Assembly: GCA_958496175.1 (NCBI GenBank)
Contig: OY292275.1
Location: 61,209,701 to 61,273,700, forward strand
DNA: 64,000 nucleotides
Source of the DNA: Sisyra terminalis
Taxonomy: Eukaryota; Arthropoda; Insecta; Neuroptera; Sisyridae
Reading direction: 5' to 3'
Part shown: positions 59,405 to 64,000 of the stretch, piece by piece
Layout of the letters: every line of letters begins with the position of its first letter
How positions within the stretch are numbered: the first letter of the stretch is position 1
Position numbers and translations under genes: made by a program
The notes under the pieces: generated by a model
What the model was told of the DNA's origin: nothing
Databases searched by the model: none
The model's input: only the letters and a program-made list of their open reading frames with translations

Positions 59405-60321
59405 AAATTTTTATTAATGTTAAATTTTACCCAATATCCTATAAATATTACATAAGTAATAAGTTTCAGTATTTCTTTAACCCCAAAAATTTTCCATATT
59501 TTTTCGATAGATACCATTGAGAAGCCGAATATCGTAATAAAAATAAAAATTGGTCGTTTAGTGAAAGTCCACAGGTCCGAAAATCTTCAAAGAAAACCTC
59601 CAAACCTTATCGTTTACGTTGATTTCATTTAAATTCATTTTTACGACCAAAAATAAACGGTGGGTCGTTAATGACGGCAGGCTTTCCAATATGAACGCAT
59701 AGAAAATATAATATAACCGTTTTCCAACGTTTTCCCCGACTCGATAATATCATTTTTTTCAAATCAAAGTAAAATTAGAGAGATTTTATTATTACTTTTG
59801 TTTTGGGATTTAAGTTGGGAACCGGTTTTTGTTGTCTTATCGAAAAGAGGATTTTTTTATTTCGATATCGTAGAGTGATTTTTCAATTAAGCTATTTGGA
59901 ATGATGTACTTGAAGTGGATGGGAGATTCACTCATTGAAAACGTGTTTCACACAAATTTAATTTATGTTTACTACTTAAGTTAAAATTCAAACATTGACA
60001 TTTAAATGAAATTCATATTGTTGTTGGATGGCTTTTGAGGTATATATATATATATACATATGAGTAGAGGTCGTTACGAAGAAAACAAGTTATTTCAACG
60101 AATTTCCTTACATTAACAGTAAAACGAATGTATCTTTTATCTAAACAATCGATAGAACTTGCAAATTGAACTTCTTCACTTTGAAACTATGTTTCCAAAC
60201 TTTGTTCCCAATTTCCTTCAACAATTGAAAGTATGACTCTTTTTCCGTCCATTTGGCTTCTTCAGAATAGATTATTAGATGTCAGTTATTAACTTATTAT
60301 TATGCAAAGTAAATTCAAACA

Positions 60322-60552
60322 CACTAGCTGATCTCCGCGACTTCGTCTGCGTAACATAGGTGTAGATTATATTATCTTTTTAGATTTGCTATTTGTAGTG
60401 GTATATGAAAATATAAAAATGATTTTTTATATCTAAAATAAAAGTAGCCAAAGTTACTCCTTATTACATCAGCTACCTGCCAATAAAAGTCCCGTCAAAA
60501 TCGGTCCAGCCATTTCAGAGATTAGCCAGAACAAACAAACAGACAGACAGAC
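60322..60552 (+). mobile_element. Retrotransposon 3' end-like segment with (ACAG)n tail
   Basis: It begins CTAGCTGATCTCCGCGACTT and includes AAAATCGGTCCAGCCATTT before AACAGACAGACAGAC. The CTAGCTGA...CCGCGACTTCGTC and TCGGTCCAGCC words are widespread in insect LINE/SINE 3' regions. Confidence 0.6.
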
Positions 60553-60587
60553 AAAAATTTAAAAAAATGTTATTTTGGTATATGTAC

Positions 60588-61939
60588 TAGTGTGGGTCAA
60601 AAAAATCGATTACTTTTTTTTTTACAAGCGACACAGAAAAATGGGTTCCTAAACACCTTACAAAAAATTCTCACCAAGTATGAGCTCTTAATTTTAATAG
60701 GAAGATCCCCCGCATCGCAGTTTTGTATTTTTTTCTCAGTCCAATAGAAAAAAAATCATACCTCATCATTTATCGATTGTACACAAAAATGTTATGAGAG
60801 AATTTTTTAGGAAATTTAATACTCTACAAAAAAGGTATTGTATATTTTTTCCGTAAGCCTCACCATTTAAGAGATATTAAGGATTTAATTTTGATTATTT
60901 TAAGACAAGTTTTATTTTTGTTTATGAATTTTATAACTCGAAAATAAATGACTCTGATACAATGCGCAATACAAATTTTTGTTGGAAATTAACTGCTCTA
61001 TAAAAATGGTTCCGTATGTTTTGGCGATTAAATTAACCGTTCAAAAGATATTCATCATCAAACTTGCGTGTGTACGGATTTTAAAAGTTTTTGATGAGAT
61101 ATTCGAATAATTTTAATTTAATTTATAATTTTTGAGAAAATTTACACGAATTTTAGTTTTTATCAACTGAGACTCTTCAAAATATTTTTCAAGTTTTTTT
61201 TATACTGAAATATATCATAATATATGTATAATGAAAACTTTACTTTTTTTATTAATAAATATTTAACTAGGCGATAAATAATTTACAATTTATTTTTTTA
61301 AAATGGAGACAAATATACTTAAGCATAAAAAAAAACTTGAAAAATATTTTGCAGTTTCTCAGTTGATAAAAACTAAAATTCGTGTAAATTTTCTCAAAAA
61401 TTATAAATTAAATTGAAATTTTTCGAATATCTCATCAAAAACTTTTAAAATCCGTACACATGAAAGTTTGATGATGAATATCTTTTGAACGGTTAATTTA
61501 ATCGCCCAAACATAAGACACCATTTTTATAGAGCAGTTAATTTCCAAAAAAAAATTGTATTGCGCATTGTATAAGAGTCATTTATTGTCGAGTTATAAAA
61601 CTCATAAACAAAAATGAAATTTGTCTTCAAAATAATCAAAATTAAATCCTTAATATCTTTCAAATGGTGAGGCTTACGAAAAAAATATCAGATACCTTTT
61701 TTGTAGAGCTTTAAATTTCCTAAAAAATTCTTTCAAAACATTTTTCTGTACAATCGATAAATGATGAGTTATGCATTTTTTTCTATTAGACTGAGAAAAA
61801 AATACAAAACTGCGATGCGGAAGATCTTCCTATTAAAATTAAAAGCTCATACTTGGTGAGAATTTTTTTAAGGTGTCTAGCAACCCATTTTTCCGTGTCA
61901 CTTGTAAAAAAAAATAATCGATTTTTTTGACCCACCCTA
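60588..61939. mobile_element. Long hairpin element, family 3, complete copy
   Basis: The termini are TA-GTGTGGGTCAAAAAAATCGA and the complement ending TTTGACCCACCC-TA. The arms are about 640 bases, with the centre near 61250. Sequence differs from families 1 and 2, but the layout is the same: an outer block with GAGCTCTTAAT and GCATCGCAGTTTTG, then CTCTACAAAAAAGGTATTG and a second CTCTATAAAAATGGTTCCG. No transposase is present. Confidence 0.85.
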
Positions 61940-62677
61940 ATACTCATATATGCATGTAGTAAAAAGCGGTTATTTCAATATTACAAACAGTGACTCCAAT
62001 TTTATTTATATGTATAGAGTATAGATAAATCCCATTGTTAAATCTTCAATTTTTTTGGCTGACCAAGCAAATTTCATATATTACCCCACACCTAAATTCA
62101 AAGTAATGTTCAAATGTCGGTCATAAAAAAATTGAAATAACTTTACACAAAAAAAAACCGCTCATTATTTATGGCCCTCGAGCTCTATACACATTTGTCA
62201 TACGACAACAATGTTACAATTTCTTTCCATATTCATTTATATATAGATAGGTACCCAACCTTTTTGTTACAAATAATTTCAACAGTGGGCGCATTTAAAG
62301 TGTGGAGGAGATAAGTAGAAACTTTTAAAAAAAAAAAAAGAAAAAAAAAATTTTTATCGAATCGGTCGTTATATTGTAGGTACCTACTATGTCCCGTGTG
62401 GCTATATATAAAGCATTTTACTTGTTATAATAGAGAACATGTAAGTTTATAACAATAACGACAATAATAATAATAAAATATATAAAGTGATATCAAATGA
62501 ACTGGTTTTGCCCACGCGGCCCCAACTGCACTACAATAGAAGTTGGAATATATCCCGGAGGGAATAACGCCACCATACGACCACAATGGCCGCGATGGCG
62601 TTGTCTTGCGTTTCTTATCGCACGGTCGTTTATAATAACGTTAAGTTCGCTTCATTGCACGCAAAAAGGCGACATAA

Positions 62678-62712
<35 letters not shown>

Positions 62713-63045
62713 TATATAGTGGACTGGCCTGGCTTACCAATGCACTTCTTTATGCACGCGTATTCAATTTCTTTCGGTGCAATATTTTCCAATAAAATAC
62801 CCACACGTACCAACGATACTACTTAGGTACATGTAGTACCTACGTACCACTTTAATACTAAACGATTTAAAAACAACTTTTATCCGCCTAAACAATAAAA
62901 ACCTGTACTACATTATCGATTTACATACAAAGCCATTCTTTCTCTGCACACACACAAAATCCAATTGTCGTCAACAATAATAATTATTATCGATATTGGC
63001 GTCGGTCGCCAAACCAAAAGCTTTATTAAGTAGAATGGGTACTTA
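61940..63045. other. Flank with simple repeat; possible promoter-like site
   Basis: (TA)n runs from about 62681 to 62710. A TATATAAA box at 62404-62411 lies about 90 bases before a GC-rich plus-strand frame starting at 62497, but nothing else supports a promoter. On the minus strand near 62742 a GTAAGC follows a short open stretch (ENIAPKEIEYACIKKC), too little to call. Confidence 0.3.
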
Positions 63046-63046
63046 C

Positions 63047-63152
63047 TAACAATACAGACAGGCATTGTGTTACGATTTTCGAAAACGGCGCCGTTTTTTT
63101 CCCGTAGGTATCCCAAACAATATATACAACAGGTAATGATATGTTTAATGAC
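63047..63152 (-). CDS. Possible internal coding exon, unrecognised
   Basis: It is bounded by an acceptor-like AAATTCTTCAG and a strong donor GTAAGTAC. It is open in one frame only, reading through LGYLREKNGAVFENRNTMPV, GC-richer than its surroundings, and 106 bases long. It has no resemblance to the missing meteorin N-terminus (no hydrophobic signal peptide). It could be a chance exon. Confidence 0.25.
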
Positions 63153-63299
63153 CTGAAGAATTTTTGTAGGAAATTATTTCAACTAACCTGAAACAAAGAG
63201 AAAAAACAATACGTTAGTTTTGCGAAGTTTTACAATGGAAATCATCAAAATATAATGGATATTGGATTTAATTATTTGGAAAACAAATAACAGAAAGTT

Positions 63300-63700
63300 T
63301 TTCAACAGGTAGTGCCCCCCTTTATTACCAAATTTCAACTTCAAACTTCATCACCAAAGATGCAGAAAAAAACCTGAAATTTCAATATTTTAGGGGGAAA
63401 AATTTGATCATGGAAAAGAGAAGGGGTTGATTTCAGATTTAACATATATAATGAAGCGATTTTAACAATAAAAATTGTCTTATGATTTTAGCATTTTAAC
63501 CAACAATGTATTTGGGAAAAAAAAACTGTTCAGAATTTAGTGGTTTTATATGTAAGTTTTCACCCCAAAATTTGATTTTAGCAGGCTGTAGTTTTATGCA
63601 ACCACCTTAACCACCTGTTTATCTGTCATAGTGAGCCATGCTTTTTCGCATTGTTTCGGAAACAATCGTTCTAAAAGGGTTGAAATTTCGAGATTTTTAT
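63300..63700 (-). repeat. Stray unit of the 51.9-54.3 kb array
   Basis: The inverted block at 63585-63645 (ATGCAACCACCTTAACCACC and GTGAGCCATG) matches the array unit. Upstream AT-rich words also agree. Confidence 0.7.
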
Positions 63701-64000
63701 GGGAGAAAAAGTGAAATTTTTTATGGAAGACCAATGAATTTGTGTTGTCAAAGATAATTAAAAGCCAGACCAATAGATCGTAGGTAGGTACTTATAATTG
63801 AGGATCTGGTGATCGTAAATGCAATCCAGTTGAGGTGGAAAAATTCGGGAAAAACTTTCAATTAGGTTGTTGCAATATAGGCTGCATAAATCCATATATT
63901 GTTGCAACTATACGAATTTATTTACATTAAAATTTAGGTATTTTTGTTCAGGGAAAAATCGTCTTAAATGAGGCGTTTATCAAATTACTGTCTAAAATTT

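Noticed and set aside
62497..62826. 109-codon plus-strand frame starting in GC-richer sequence
   Set aside because: It reads through a (TA)n microsatellite coding for alternating Ile/Tyr, and no homologous domain is visible.

Overview
The window is AT-rich, repeat-dense eukaryotic DNA. It has GT-AG introns, very short coding exons in long introns, and many decayed transposons. There are no bacterial-style operons, ribosome binding sites or CRISPR arrays. The recognisable gene content (a meteorin-family gene) and the repeats (TA-flanked and hAT non-autonomous elements, Tc1/mariner and LINE relics, 3' ends with (ACAG)n tails) point to an arthropod, probably an insect. Species is inferred only from these features.

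Only one host gene can be named. It is a meteorin-like secreted protein on the minus strand, with four coding exons seen at 15001-14756, 12890-12751, 8218-8162 and 7522-7185. All three intron phases match, and the joined reading frame is open for about 259 residues up to the stop. The first exon (signal peptide and the start of the mature chain) was not found and probably lies beyond the window or is too short to see. The introns are loaded with mobile DNA: a composite hairpin element, a TTAA-flanked element, a truncated hAT element, a Tc1/mariner transposase relic and a palindromic repeat. Three other places have weak exon-like signals on the minus strand (about 4.6-5.0, 26.6-26.8 and 63.0-63.15 kb); these are low-confidence calls without a named product.

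Layout. 0-4.5 kb: satellite-like array of a 1.26-kb unit with TGACGTCA clusters and a conserved hairpin. 4.6-5.0 kb: possible terminal exons of an unknown gene. 5.8-6.9 kb: 1.1-kb hairpin element. 7.2-15.0 kb: meteorin-like gene. 15.6-17.3 kb: two hairpin elements and a tRNA-SINE-like segment. 18-21 kb: small terminal-inverted-repeat elements. 23-29 kb: alternating-orientation repeat array around a 2.2-kb centre that holds a hAT element. 29.9-30.9 kb: foldback and tandem repeat of a GACAAAATATCC family. 32-40.6 kb: mosaic of hairpin, Tigger/pogo-like and hAT fragments. 42.1-43.2 kb: palindromic repeat. 44.4-45.9 kb: 250-bp tandem array, followed by a LINE reverse-transcriptase relic. 48.7-50.8 and 51.9-54.3 kb: two degenerate tandem arrays. 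55.6-56.6 and 60.6-61.9 kb: two more complete hairpin elements. 62-64 kb: a possible exon and a stray array unit.

The most interesting signals are in the repeats. At least four unrelated repeat families carry the same CTGANGA-A-(stem-loop)-GAAA pattern, close to the catalytic core of hammerhead ribozymes. Three sequence-divergent families of about 1-kb perfect-hairpin elements share one internal layout. A hAT-type element is caught with a related empty site in the same window, which defines its 8-bp target duplication directly.
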